This document shows positions 37,537 through 48,650 of a DNA stretch of 64,000 nt, in pieces. How positions within the stretch are numbered: the first letter of the stretch is position 1; every line of letters starts with the position of its first letter. The notes under the pieces are model-generated. The model ran no database searches, was not told the DNA's origin, and saw only the letters and a program-made list of their open reading frames with translations. Position numbers and translations under genes: made by a program. This stretch comes from Rhyacichthys aspro (lineage: Eukaryota > Chordata > Actinopteri > Gobiiformes > Rhyacichthyidae): positions 13,100,169-13,164,168 of the forward strand of contig CM072153.1 of assembly GCA_036850595.1 (NCBI GenBank), in the 5' to 3' direction.

Positions 37537-37860
37537 TTTTTTGTCTTTCTGTCACCACCCAGCTCACAGTCACTGAGGCAGACACCGAAACGCGGCCCAA
37601 ACACAGCCACAGCGGGGGACCAGTCTCCTCTGCAGCCCCCAAAAGTCCAGTCCTGTGTGAACGGAACGGTACCACGACTGTCCGGAGCAGAATGAATGGG
37701 CTTGGATTACATATGGCCGCTGGCTGATACTACAACCAGATGTAGCTCTGCGAAGAAAAAAGGGCTTCGACGACTATTTTTCCCCCTCCCCAATCATCCA
37801 AGTTAGAAGTTACACAGCATGACATCCGGTCAAGGAGTTTCACAATAAGACGGTGTTTTA
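37537..37860 (-). promoter_or_regulatory. septin7: septin-7 5' UTR and promoter region
   Basis: A GC- and CpG-richer block directly upstream of the septin-7 start codon, with no TATA box, fits a housekeeping promoter. The exact transcription start cannot be placed. Confidence 0.35.
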
Positions 37861-38324
37861 AACGTCGAGGTGAGCTTGCAAACAATCACTGCAACCAAAA
37901 TGATTTTATAGTAGAGCGTCTTTTGTCTATTTGTCATTTAGTCTATAATGTGCAGTTGCAATTCAAATCTGCACAAAGTCTTTTTTATTCAACGTTACCA
38001 TCAACAAAAATAGAACTGCAATCTTCCCAGGCCAACTAGTGTTTCTTTAGGCCCCTGATAAACAAATACATTTATAGAACAGTGCTGGTTTTATTATTTA
38101 TATGTCCACTGCATGACGTAAATATTACCATAATCTGTCTTAATCAGTTGTTGAAGGTGTTAAAAATGGAAAACACCGCGAGATCTCAATATTTGCTGGG
38201 ATAAACTTAATATAATCATGTACACTAGAGGCCATCAGAAAACAAAAAGTCCTCTTTTATTTGTGGATGTGCGTCTGATGTTGAAGTTTATGAGAATTAT
38301 TGTGTAATTTTCGCCTCGCACTTC

Positions 38325-38450
38325 CGGCTTTTTTGTTGTTCTTCTATTAAACTTTACGCATCTGAAAAGGCTCCTGTCGCCGCCTTCTCATTGGTCAGAT
38401 CTGGCCACTGACGTATGAGGCCTTCACGGTCCGGAGACGTAGACTTTCTG
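38325..38450. promoter_or_regulatory. Second promoter-like block between septin-7 and the chemokine gene
   Basis: Contains CTTCCGGC (ETS core), CTCATTGGTC (inverted CCAAT box) and TGACGTA (CRE half site) within about 100 bases. It could be a distal septin-7 promoter or an enhancer. Confidence 0.3.
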
Positions 38451-39211
38451 CTCTGCTTCGAAAAAACAGATCATATTATTGCAACAAACAAACAGCAGAG
38501 TGGCAAATGTGGTCTGACAGTTCATTTGTGACCAGAGATGATGGTTTTAATCTCTTTAGCCTATTTAATGAATGATTGGCAAAACAGAAAAGCCCCTTGT
38601 GATAAATAACCTTACATGGTTTCATGATTTAGGAGCGTTAATCAAAGATGTGTGTTTTAATGGGTAAAACTGCACTGGGTAAATCTTTATGTCTGCGTTG
38701 TCCTGTGTGAGTGATATCTTGTTTTGTAAAGTGTTCAGACACTCTCAAGAGGAAGATGATAGAGACACTCACAGCCAAATAATCAAAATAATAGTAACAT
38801 GCTTTAATAAACAAAAGTCTGCTTTAAATTAGCATAAAGAGATACTTGTGCGTGTTTACATGAAATTCATGACATGCTCAATAGTACTAATTGTAGAATA
38901 TACAGTAGTAATACAAAACCAGTGCTTCAGGCCGGAGCTAATACTCTGCTGGTGACACCATGTGGACAAGGGAGGCATTACACAAACATTAAGAAGCAGG
39001 TAACATTAAGGCACAGTGTTCATGGTCGGAATTCTTCAGTCAGCACTATCAGCAATATATACATACATATAAAAGCATAGTATGTAGAGATAAAAACATG
39101 TATGCCACATCTCCCAGTAGCCTTCAATACCCTTGAAATATAGCCTATGCATTTTAACAGACATAATGGAATACAAATAGCCAAAAGTACAATAATAGTC
39201 CCTTATCACTT

Positions 39212-39217
39212 TTTATT
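39212..39217 (-). terminator. AATAAA poly(A) signal of the minus-strand chemokine gene
   Basis: TTTATT on the plus strand about 275 bases after the stop codon. Confidence 0.4.
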
Positions 39218-39489
39218 TTAATAAATATCCTTCATTATTTTTCCTCGGGACAACACATCCCAAGCATTGTCCTTTTTAAAATGATTACTTTTACAAAGTA
39301 ATTTAGTCTGGTTAATGTTTTTTGTTTTTTTTAAATTTTTTTATGTGCTTCGTATATCATACTTTAAAATGTAACGTGTGCCACTAGTTGTCACTGCCCA
39401 TCTACAGATGTATTACACTGACAACACTTTAAAGTTATAGCACTAACAGTGGTATGCAGACAAACCAAGGTGAAACAGCGTTGCCATGG

Positions 39490-39604
39490 TTATGCGATGG
39501 AGTTCTGTCCAGCCAGATGTTTGGAGTTGAGGCGGCGGATCAGCTCCTTAACCCAGGGGGCTGATGGTTGGACACACAGCTCACGGCCGGTCACAGTCTT
39601 CAGC
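39490..39604 (-). CDS. Chemokine exon 3: fourth cysteine, helix, stop
   Basis: Acceptor TGTGTCCAG; TAA at 39492-39490; encodes LKTVTGRELCVQPSAPWVKE onward. Confidence 0.93.
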
Positions 39605-40670
39605 CTGGACACACAACAAGTGCTGTTAGACACTTCACTTCACACTAATGTGGTGTTGTAGAAATGTTTGTCCTCCTGAATAACCTGTTCACTATAGGAC
39701 GTTTGTTTAGGTGAGATGTGATACGTACAACACAGCGAGGTTGGAGCACTGCTGGTGGGTCCAGTTGTAGCTGACCACTCTCCTCTCAGGAACAGGTTTG
39801 TCATTGAAACGAAAGCAGCATTTCTTTGGGCCAGGACCACGCAGAGCTACAATGAAACAAAGATCGTAAAAATCTCAAAATTCACCCCAAAAGCTGTCAA
39901 CTGGCAGATTGTGTTCAGTCAGATGTGATCGGAAAAGATTTGGAGACTGGCTCTTTTATTTCCTACAGTAGCTAGTACTAGTACACTGTCCCCATTCAGA
40001 GAAGCAGACAGGAGCAACGCTACAGAGACTGAACAATGTACTCAATTTTTATTGAAATGTGTGGTCCAAAGAGAATATTTTTAATATGTTGAGTAATAGC
40101 AATATTTTGGTTCAGATGACCAGACAGAGCTGCTTTTACTGAAAAAAGCAGACATATAATGGAAAGAAATGCATGTAGATACATTATGTACAGACTTGCA
40201 CCTTTTGGAAGTTTTAGAAGTGTGTTTTCGCTGGCTCCATCAGCTGCTGTACATGACACAAAGTCACTGTCATTGCTCCTGTCTGCTTCTACAAACTGGG
40301 AGTGTGCTGACAGTTTACTGTGTATAAAGTGTATGAAGTTAGCTTGTCTCTCATTGACCCCTTTTATAAAATACTGAAGCATCCTCTTAATTCTACATAT
40401 TGTAATACACATCTGGAACCCTTTACCACACCATACATTAGTAATCCAAAAGTACTTGGCAGAGCTAGGCATTCATTAATTTATATGAGGAAATAATTGT
40501 TGTGGTACATTTTCTGCACCTCACTGCTACACTTCTTCCTGTGTGACCATATCAAGGAAATGTGAATGATAACATAGCTGGTATTTGAGTAAAGTAAAGA
40601 GCTTACCATGACTGAGACTGATGCTGGCGATCACCAGGACAAGCACAGACAGAGTGAGACGAGCAGCCAT
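39490..40670 (-). CDS. CC chemokine, three exons, 98 residues
   Basis: Exons 40607-40670, 39729-39846 and 39490-39604 join in phases 1 and 2, the same plan as the chemokine gene at 9 kb. Residues 1-21 (MAARLTLSVLVLVIASISLSH) form a signal peptide. The mature protein has the adjacent cysteines in KKCCFRFND, the third cysteine in THQQCSNLAVLL and the fourth in GRELCVQPSAPWVKELI. The last is followed by a full amphipathic C-terminal helix region (VKELIRRLNSKHL). NWT in the third strand is a potential N-glycosylation site. It acts as a secreted leukocyte attractant. A TATA box (40725-40732) lies at a normal distance, and an NF-kB-like GGGACTTCAC is upstream. Orthology to a named CCL is not assigned. 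Confidence 0.93.
39729..39846 (-). CDS. Chemokine exon 2: CC motif and core
   Basis: Acceptor CATTGTAG, donor GTACGT; encodes LRGPGPKKCCFRFNDKPVPE to NLAV. Confidence 0.93.
40607..40670 (-). CDS. Chemokine exon 1: signal peptide
   Basis: 21 codons plus one base, donor GTAAGC; start in CACAATGGCT context. Confidence 0.93.
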
Positions 40671-40724
40671 TGTGAAGAGTGTGAGTATCTGGTCAGATGG
40701 TAACTCTGCTGCCCAGTGCAGTCC

Positions 40725-40783
40725 ATTTTATAGATGTGAGTAGACAGCAGGGAAATAACCAGACCTAGAAGGAGGGACTTCAC
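40725..40783 (-). promoter_or_regulatory. Chemokine promoter: TATA box and NF-kB-like site
   Basis: On the transcript strand TATAAAAT lies at 40732-40725, about 55 bases before the ATG. GGGACTTCAC, one base off an NF-kB site, lies at 40774-40783 (plus strand). This is the expected arrangement for an inducible immune gene; inducibility itself is inference. Confidence 0.5.
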
Positions 40784-41792
40784 CGCCCGAGTAGGACTTT
40801 CACACGTACAGTCCACCACACACTGGCTATTCATGCAACTTCCTAAAATCAATTGTGACTGACTGAAAAGATCTGTGATGTGTAACTAAACTATGAGGAA
40901 GTAGAACGGGTTTGTCTCGGTTGTGTTTTCCCTGTGTACTACACCTCGTCTGTTTGCCTGTTTGTGGGTTTACGGTACTTTCTGTTCGTGCCTATCACCA
41001 GATCTGCAGTCACATGGGTGATTATAAAATGAATGCGGTGAAATTACAGTTAGCAAATAATAATATGAGGGATTATAACTGAGGAAACCTCTCCCTACTT
41101 CGGACTTTTAGGAGTATCACACTGGTGATACTGGAGAGTGAGTAAATGTTTGTGAATTTCAAAATGCACCATCAGCAAATTTATTCACATGGATGCTGCT
41201 GAGATCTCTGGTGTCTTGAAAAGGTGCTATATTCGTTCATTATGAGAGTAAAAATTAGTTTTATTTTTTCCTGGATAGGCAAAACTTGGCAAGTGGAGGT
41301 TAGATTTAGATTAGACTGTGGAGGAATGTGGTTTAGGTCAGTTGTTTATGGCTGTGTAGAAGTGGGAAGTGGTTAAGTTAAGCTTGTTTACATTTAGTAA
41401 ACAGGATGAAGTATGAAGAAGTGGGAAACCACTGTTTGACTGTCTATTAAGATTTATTTAAACCCACTAAGTCGCGTTATACCTATCCACCTATTCATCT
41501 GACTGGGGGCTCCGTTTTTATTAGATTTTACCTTTAATGAGTCAGACATTCTGTAAACCCAAGAAATGTGTTTCACATTGAAATATGAATAGTTTATAAC
41601 AACACAAAGAAGATAACATTGTGTTTGTCAAGAACTTTAAGGTTAAAATTCTGCAGGGGTTTACCAAGATAGTTATATGGAGGAAATATAAAAAAATGTT
41701 TCTAAACAGCAAACTATGCCTATGTTTATTAAATAATATGTAATGTCATAAGTAACACAACAGCTTTCACTAATATGTACCTAATATATGTA

Positions 41793-42649
41793 CAGTGCCA
41801 TAAACAAATAGTTTGATTTCTCAGTTCTTTGCACATTTGTCACACTTTAATGTTTCAGATCATCAAATAAATTTAAATATCGTACAAAGAAAATCCAAGT
41901 AAACACAAAATGCAGTTTTTAAGTGATGATTTATTTATTAATACATTTATTAAGGGAAAAAAGCTATGTATATAAAGTAGTTGTCCCCTAATAGCTGATT
42001 GTGCTTCAAATGTTTGGGAAAACAGACAATGAGTCTTTCACATTGCTGTGGAGGAATTTGGGCCCATTCTTCTTTGCACAATTGTTTCAATTCAGCCACA
42101 CTGGAGATTTTTTGAGTATGAACCATATTTTAAAGGTCATGTCACAGAATTTCAGCTGGATTCAAGTCCTGTGACTAGGCCTTCATTTTGTTTATTTGAA
42201 GCCATTCAGAGCTGGACTTGCTGGTGTGTTTTGGATCATTGTCCTGCTGCAGAACCCAATTGTGTTTCAGCTTGAGGTCACCAACTGATGGACGGACATT
42301 CTCCTTCAGGATTTTTAGTTAGATAGCAGAGAGCTTTTATGTTCTTTTTGGTCATTAGTGGTTTTTGCCTTAGAACCCTGCCACAGACGCCATTTTTGCC
42401 CCGTCTCTTTCTTATGATTGAGGCTAGACTCTGACCTTATCTGAGACAAGGCCTGCAGGTCTTCAGATGTTGTTGTGAGCTCTTTGTGACCTCTTGGGTA
42501 AGTCGTTGCTGTGTTCTTGGGTTGATTTTTGTAAGCTGGCCACTCCTGGGAAGGGTCACCATTTTCTCCATTTGTGGACAATGGCTCTCACTGTGGTTGG
42601 ATGGAGTCCAAAATAGCAGGAAGGGGGCAACTATTTTTTCATGGCACTG
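41793..42649 (-). pseudogene. Internally deleted Tc1/mariner transposon
   Basis: Imperfect terminal inverted repeats start CAGTGCCATAAACAAATAGT on the left and, on the other strand, CAGTGCCATGAAAAAATAGT on the right; the left one abuts a TA. Read on the minus strand, the right half encodes a Tc1 DNA-binding segment (RSGRPTKINPRTQQ). The left half encodes the catalytic end QQDNDPKHTSKS and a C-terminal LKQLCKEEWAQIPPQQC. Between them about a third of a normal transposase is missing, and there are in-frame stops and frameshifts. It is inactive. Confidence 0.8.
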
Positions 42650-43989
42650 CAGGTAAACAACATTAATTGCACAATGCAGTATATATTTTTTAAATGTTCT
42701 GATAGTTTGGTTTGTAATTTGTTAGGTTAATGACATATGCTTTGACTCCACATTCATTTTAGTAACATGTTCCATTGTGGCACAATGTGGCCTTTAGACA
42801 TTTATAACAGACACTTATTTTTCATATATTGTTACGTTTGTTTGGGGCTATTAGGTATTTTCTTTTCTTTTTAGATAAACTTTCTTCAACTGCAACAAAT
42901 ATTCCTCTTTATTCTGTCTCAAGGCAACACATCCAAAAATGAATTTTATAGAAGGAAGTAGGTATGTTTGTTTGCATCTATAAAACAATACAGTACAAAG
43001 AAGTATTCTATGGTCGTGTCTGCGCCAAAATTTCCGAGACCTTTTGTAAATGAAGCTTCTGCAGCTCTAATATCAAACCTCCAGATCCTGCTGCACTTAC
43101 TTTCTACTCAACACTCAGAATTTTGTTAACTACAACTGTTGCTGCTAATGACACCTGAGCCTATGACCACACTTCTTCCCTGGCTTCTCACCCAGAGACA
43201 CCCCTTTCTTTGTGGGACCTGAACACCTCTCAAGGCTGGATGCAGGGGCCTTGTGAACAGATGCACCAATAACACACGCGTGTGGAACTGAAACGCACCT
43301 TTGACATCAGAAGAGGACAAGTTATAGTTGGCCATGTTTTGTTTTTGCAACAGATAGCGTCAGAGATTTCAAGCACTGTTTACCTCTACCTGCACAAGCA
43401 CAGATTTGTATTATTGTGATGATTAAAAGATATTTGAGCTTGAGGGCCTTCAATACGGACTGCTTTTTACCTGATTTAATGTAAATTGATACTGAAACTG
43501 TGGCTGACTCAGTGCCCCTTAATAACCCTAACCCTGTATTAACTCAAATATAGATAACCTGCGGGGTGGATTAGAAGTTTCATGTTATGCTGATGTGGTT
43601 TCAGAAGAGAGTCACATCTGACCAGGCGTCATATGTAAATGCTGAAAGCTAAAGTAACCCCGGGAGTTCACAAAAAAGCAGAACAAACCCTTAAAAGCTA
43701 CTTTCCTTTCTACTTTCTGTGGCCTTTAAAGGGCACACGGTGACGTCATGTCAAATGACTTGAATTCAACACTCAACAATGTCCTCCTTTTAAAATGGTA
43801 CTGTGTGGTTTGGTAACAAAGATGCATGGATAACTAGAGCACATCTGGAGCCACAGAAGTTATACTGTCAAGGGTCATTTTATGTAGTATTTTTTTTCTG
43901 TTTCACCTTAATTTAACCATGAAAGTCCCAGGGAGATTACAAATCTAATTTGTAGGGGAGTGCTGGCCCCACAGGGGATTCCTGTACAG

Positions 43990-44115
43990 GTTGTGGGTGG
44001 TGGGGGAAACCTACGCAGACCCAAGGAGAACACTCAAGCTCCACACACAAAGGCCACTGCTCAAACCCATGAACTTCCTGAGGTGTTTGCGGCACGCTAA
44101 CCACTTCTGCCTTCT
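43990..44115 (+). repeat. Fragment of a widespread fish repeat
   Basis: GGGGGAAACCTACGCAGACC, then AAGGAGAACACTCAAGCTCC and GCGGCACGCTAACCACTTCT, match the familiar fish repeat core (GGGAAACCCACGCAGACACG type) in degraded form. Confidence 0.45.
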
Positions 44116-44329
44116 ACCTATCAAAAATTCAAAACATATAAAGTTGTAATTGTAATTAATACATTCATATTGCTTCATGTCAGAGATGAAATTATTTAAT
44201 ACTTTCAAGCAACTATTTGCATGTAGCTGAACCAAACTAGTGAAAAACATGGTATAATATCCTTGATATGATTGATGTGATAAACGTGTGATCCCATTGC
44301 TACTTGCTGTTTTTGTTTATGTATGTTTA

Positions 44330-44500
44330 TGCTCTGTCTTACTTGCACTAACTGTAACTGCAACTTTCAAGAAGAATGGAGTTTTGTGGCGGCGCACTCA
44401 GATGCTGCAGCCCAGATGCTCTCTCATCTAAATGTAATTTCTCCTTGTGAAATCTTTCTCCCCTGTAACACAAATAAATCTATCTGTCTGTCTATTCCAG
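44330..44500 (+). mobile_element. LINE 3' tail
   Basis: TGTAATTTCTCCTTGTGAAA followed by AATAAATCTATCTGTCTGTC is the end of an L2-like fish LINE, whose 3' terminus is a short tandem TCTG/TCTA repeat. No coding sequence is attached. Confidence 0.45.
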
Positions 44501-44504
44501 TGTG

Positions 44505-47500
44505 AATGCAAAAAAAGCACACACAAAGACACAGATAGAGAGAGACATTTCTTTGTTTTTTAAAAAAGCAGAAAAAATAAGCAGTTTGTTGAAGAAGCGT
44601 AGAAAGAGAAAAGCTATTGATCCCCAGCCACAATACAGACATGAACCAACAGCTCCCAGTCTGGATGGCATTCATAAAAACATTAACAGAGACACATGGT
44701 AGAAAATCAGAGCTGAGAGTGTAGCAGAGTGAAGCGTAACTATTGACACTACGAGCCCGAAGCTTTGTTACAGACCATGCAGCTACAAATGCTATTGCAG
44801 CAGTACTACGTCTGCTACTGGCCACCACTATGTGTTGTGCTCCCATTACGTGGCAAATCAAATACATTTTGACACTTTTCATTCAAGCTGCTTTGTGGAA
44901 CATTTGGGAAAGAAATTCATCTTATTTCCCATCACTGGAACCACAATCTGTTTATGAATCATACTCATACAGTCTACATGCAGGACAAGCTTGACTGTAA
45001 ATCGCATTAGCTCAACTAAGAGACATTTGAACTTCGGCGACCACAGCTGGACATGCATTTTAAAAGAGTGTTTTTTAGTTGGACTAAGGCAATAGTTTCT
45101 CTAGTGCTGTGTAAACGTCGTGACTGATAGACACCTGATTGGTTCCCATTCCCGAGTCACATGAATCTGCATGCCATAATAATAAGATAGCTGTCGTTCA
45201 TACAGTCCTTTTTTCTAACATTAAAAAATACTCAAAAGGAATAGGTGACACTTACAATGTGTGCTGAATTTGGGGGTGATTTGCTTAATATTCCAAACTT
45301 GATACAATGTCCATCAATAATATACAGCGTCATAAAATAGTGAGATAACAGCACAAGAAATTCCATTGTTCTCTTTAAGACCATACAGAATTACAAAATA
45401 ACAAAATGCTTATAAGAGATTCAGTGTCTCCATTCTGCTCCATTACAGCAGCAAAATGATTTAAAAAAATTGCAATGATACACAATCCTAACAGAAAAGA
45501 GGCTCATTATAAAATGCCCAGAGTCCACATCCAGAGAGGGTCAGTGGAAGAGTATAGGAAGAGGAGTATTATTTGAGGTTCTGGACATTGAATTAGTCTT
45601 TCATTTGGTTTTTAAAACGTGTTTAAAAGTGAGAACCATATAATGTTTCCGTCGGTGTGGATGTAGCCAAACACTGACCCTCTTTAGAGAAAAGGGAGGA
45701 GTGAAATAACTCTACTGACCAGTTTGCCCACATCCTTCTGTCGACATTATAAATATGGTAACCCTCAACCAAAGCTGTGGTACTTCCTACTGTAACATTA
45801 TGAAGGTTTAGAGGTGTCACTGTGAGCTCTCAGTCACGTTGCTGTGGGCTGACGTTAGACCACACTGAACACAGGAAGCTCTCACACATTAGTGAACTGG
45901 CTCAGAAATTTACATCTGGCTATTTGCATTGCACAAAGGGTTTTCTAGTTTTATGACTAACCCACTGAACACTTGCGTGAGTTCGAGAGAGTGTCTTTAT
46001 AATTAGATAATGTTTCAGACGTGGCACAGCTGTTGTTTGCATGATCTGAACCTGATCTGTTTCAAATGGATCAGATTTATGTGGTTTGGCCTTTTCACGT
46101 GAACAAATCAGATCTGGGTCACTTAAGATGAATTTCTTACATGAGCACAAACACATAAAAAAAACAAAACAAACCTAAAGAATGTCCATTCTCTCAGTTG
46201 GTGTTCGTCGACAGTGACCAGGAGTCCACAAAATAACAGCATCTCGACAATAAAGAGCTTTACACTGGCTTCACTGTAGAATCATTTCAGAAACCCATGA
46301 CCAAAGCCGGTCTTCAGTGTGGCATCAGATCCTCACAACAGATCAAGTGTATTTACAGCACTATTTAATTTGATCTCGCTTGACTCTAACAGATGTGTAA
46401 AAAATCACTCACAAATTCAGCCTAAAGAAAGAAAGATAAAAGCATTCAAGAAAGAAGCAATACAAAAGTTTGTAATAAGTAGAATATACAAATTATAAAA
46501 GTTACAAGGAATGGCCATGTAAGATGTGGAATAGTAATCTAGAGTTAATAATAATCACAACAGGACATGCGTATGTTTCCTGCACTCACACTCTCTCTTG
46601 GTTCTAGATACATACATGAGCTCACACTTTCACACACATCATATCTGTAAACTGTGTGTGGGTGTGACCTCACTGTGAGCTGCCCATCGGTAACACATAT
46701 AAGAATACACCTCCCAGAGCAGGTAAAAGTCTGCTCAGAAATCTGTAAACAATGGGCTCTGTATAGACTATAGAAGAATCAGTCTGTGACTACTGTCTAT
46801 ATGACTACTATGGCTGTATTGGGTAAAGGGCTGTGCTCATCACTCAGGGCTCAGACCTATCAACTTTCTCAAAAACTGACTTTAAAGAAGATAGATTAAG
46901 TGTAATAAAAGGGGCTGGGCTGGGCTCATCAGTATGGTCAGTATTAGTGCCACAAAGACAAAAATAGAATATAAAACAATACAGCTGGATATACTGTAGT
47001 TCATGTGTAAACCTGCAAACCATTCTAAGCAAATGTGTTGTTGCTTTGCTGCGTTCACAAGTTTGAGCACAAGAAACTACAACATGTCAAAGAGTGCCTA
47101 TTCAAACCTGGTCACGGTGAAAGAAATGAACCCTCCATACTCCAACACAGTATGGAGTACTTACTCTAGTCACATGAACTGAAGGGGCCGTCTCACTTGA
47201 GCACAGTATGGATTGCCTTGACTGGGACGCTTGATATTGATCAAATTATTATTATTTGACGAATCAATCTAATTTGTTCATTGCTATGTTTATCTATTCT
47301 CACTGTACAATAGTCTTTTAATATTTTATTGGCACCGACTTGGGACACAAGTTGTAAGTCAGTTATCAGTCTGGTAAAAAAAAGTTTCCTTATAACAGCA
47401 CTGTCAGGATTTTGTCTTTTGATCCAATAAATGTCCATGTTCTTTCTTGGTCAACTCACTAGAGTCACAATAGGACAACATTCACTTTGGCTGTAACATA

Positions 47501-48548
47501 CAGTCTGAGTACTGTCTAATGCTAGTAACAAAGCTACAGTGATTTGCTTGTTGACAAGCAGTAGCTTCATGTATAAACATAAAATGTTAAAATACACCAA
47601 AAGGGCAGTTAAAATGTGGCTTGAGGTGGAATTACATAGCCTTGCTTTTAAAGAAAGGAACATAAGTTGGTATCTATCTATAATCTCTGTACTGCCGACT
47701 ACAGACACACTTGTCATATGGAATATCTGTATCATATTAAGTTTTCTGTACAAAGACTACTATTATTTTAGAAAAAAGACACTTGTTGAGTTTCCTGGGA
47801 CCAAAGTTTGAGTAGTGATTAATAGTGAGGACTGGAGGCTGATCTGAATTCCATTTTGTTGGTCAATGTAAAGGCCTGATGTAAAGTAAGTTCTGTATAG
47901 ACCTGATACTAACATGCATTCTTTGTGATGTATCTTCATTGTCCTGGCAGGCCTCGGACTTAAACTTATCTCTTTACGGGAAGATTGTATGTGAAATTTC
48001 AAGCATCCAGTGAGATCTGATCCATGTGGGCTCATGAGGACACATGTAAATACCAGGTCTGAACAGAACTACCAGAACATACCCTTTTGGATTACAAGAA
48101 TCACACTGAAATGCAATCTAAACTAAATCTAAACTGGCCATTTAGTTTTTGTATTCTACAGTCCCTAATATGCCCACATTCCCTGAAAGTAGAAACATTG
48201 AAACATAGCACAGGCAAAAACAGATTAGTAAAAGGAGTGAGGAGGGTGTGTCACTTGGCTACATGAACAATTTGATTTGAAATAAGACTGTCTGGTATCA
48301 GTTCAACAAGATGAGAAAAAGGAACAAATCCAACAGTCAAAAGGAGATCCTTCATGTTTAGCCAGGAAGATGAGGATGTATGTTCCCTGTTTATGTCCCT
48401 TCCTGTGTCGGACCCTCACTTCCTGGTCCAGCCTCAGATGCCTCACGCATCGCTCCCCGTGGCCGCTTCAGTTGAGCGCATGTCACTTCTTCATGCACGG
48501 CGCCTGTAAACATTGTGTTTGTTTTCTCTATGGCAGTATGGTCTGGAT
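44505..48548. other. Intergenic sequence; may include the 3' UTR of the smpd3-like gene
   Basis: No exon recognised. AATAAA on the minus strand at 47325-47330 could end a 1.2-kb 3' UTR of the smpd3-like gene. A perfect 9-bp inverted repeat (CTCCATACT, 7-base loop, AGTATGGAG) lies near 47132-47156. Confidence 0.3.
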
Positions 48549-48650
48549 CTAAGGCTCCTCTTCTCCGGTGGACACAGCCAGCCTCATGGCCACAGACAGG
48601 TGATCGGTGAGGCCCGCCAGCTGAGTCACAAAGCTAAACTCCTCAATGTC
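48549..48650 (-). CDS. smpd3: smpd3-like last exon with catalytic His
   Basis: DIEEFSFVTQLAGLTDHLSV to VSTGEEEP, then TAG at 48551-48549; LTDH carries the general base. Confidence 0.95.
   Translation of the reverse strand, partial: DIEEFSFVTQLAGLTDHLSVAMRLAVSTGEEEP

Noticed and set aside
40020..40472. 150-codon minus-strand open frame
   Set aside because: It sits wholly within intron 1 of the chemokine gene, with no splice sites and no recognisable domain.
44424..44882. 152-codon minus-strand open frame
   Set aside because: It overlaps a LINE 3' tail and A-rich low-complexity sequence; the cysteine-rich reading has no pattern.
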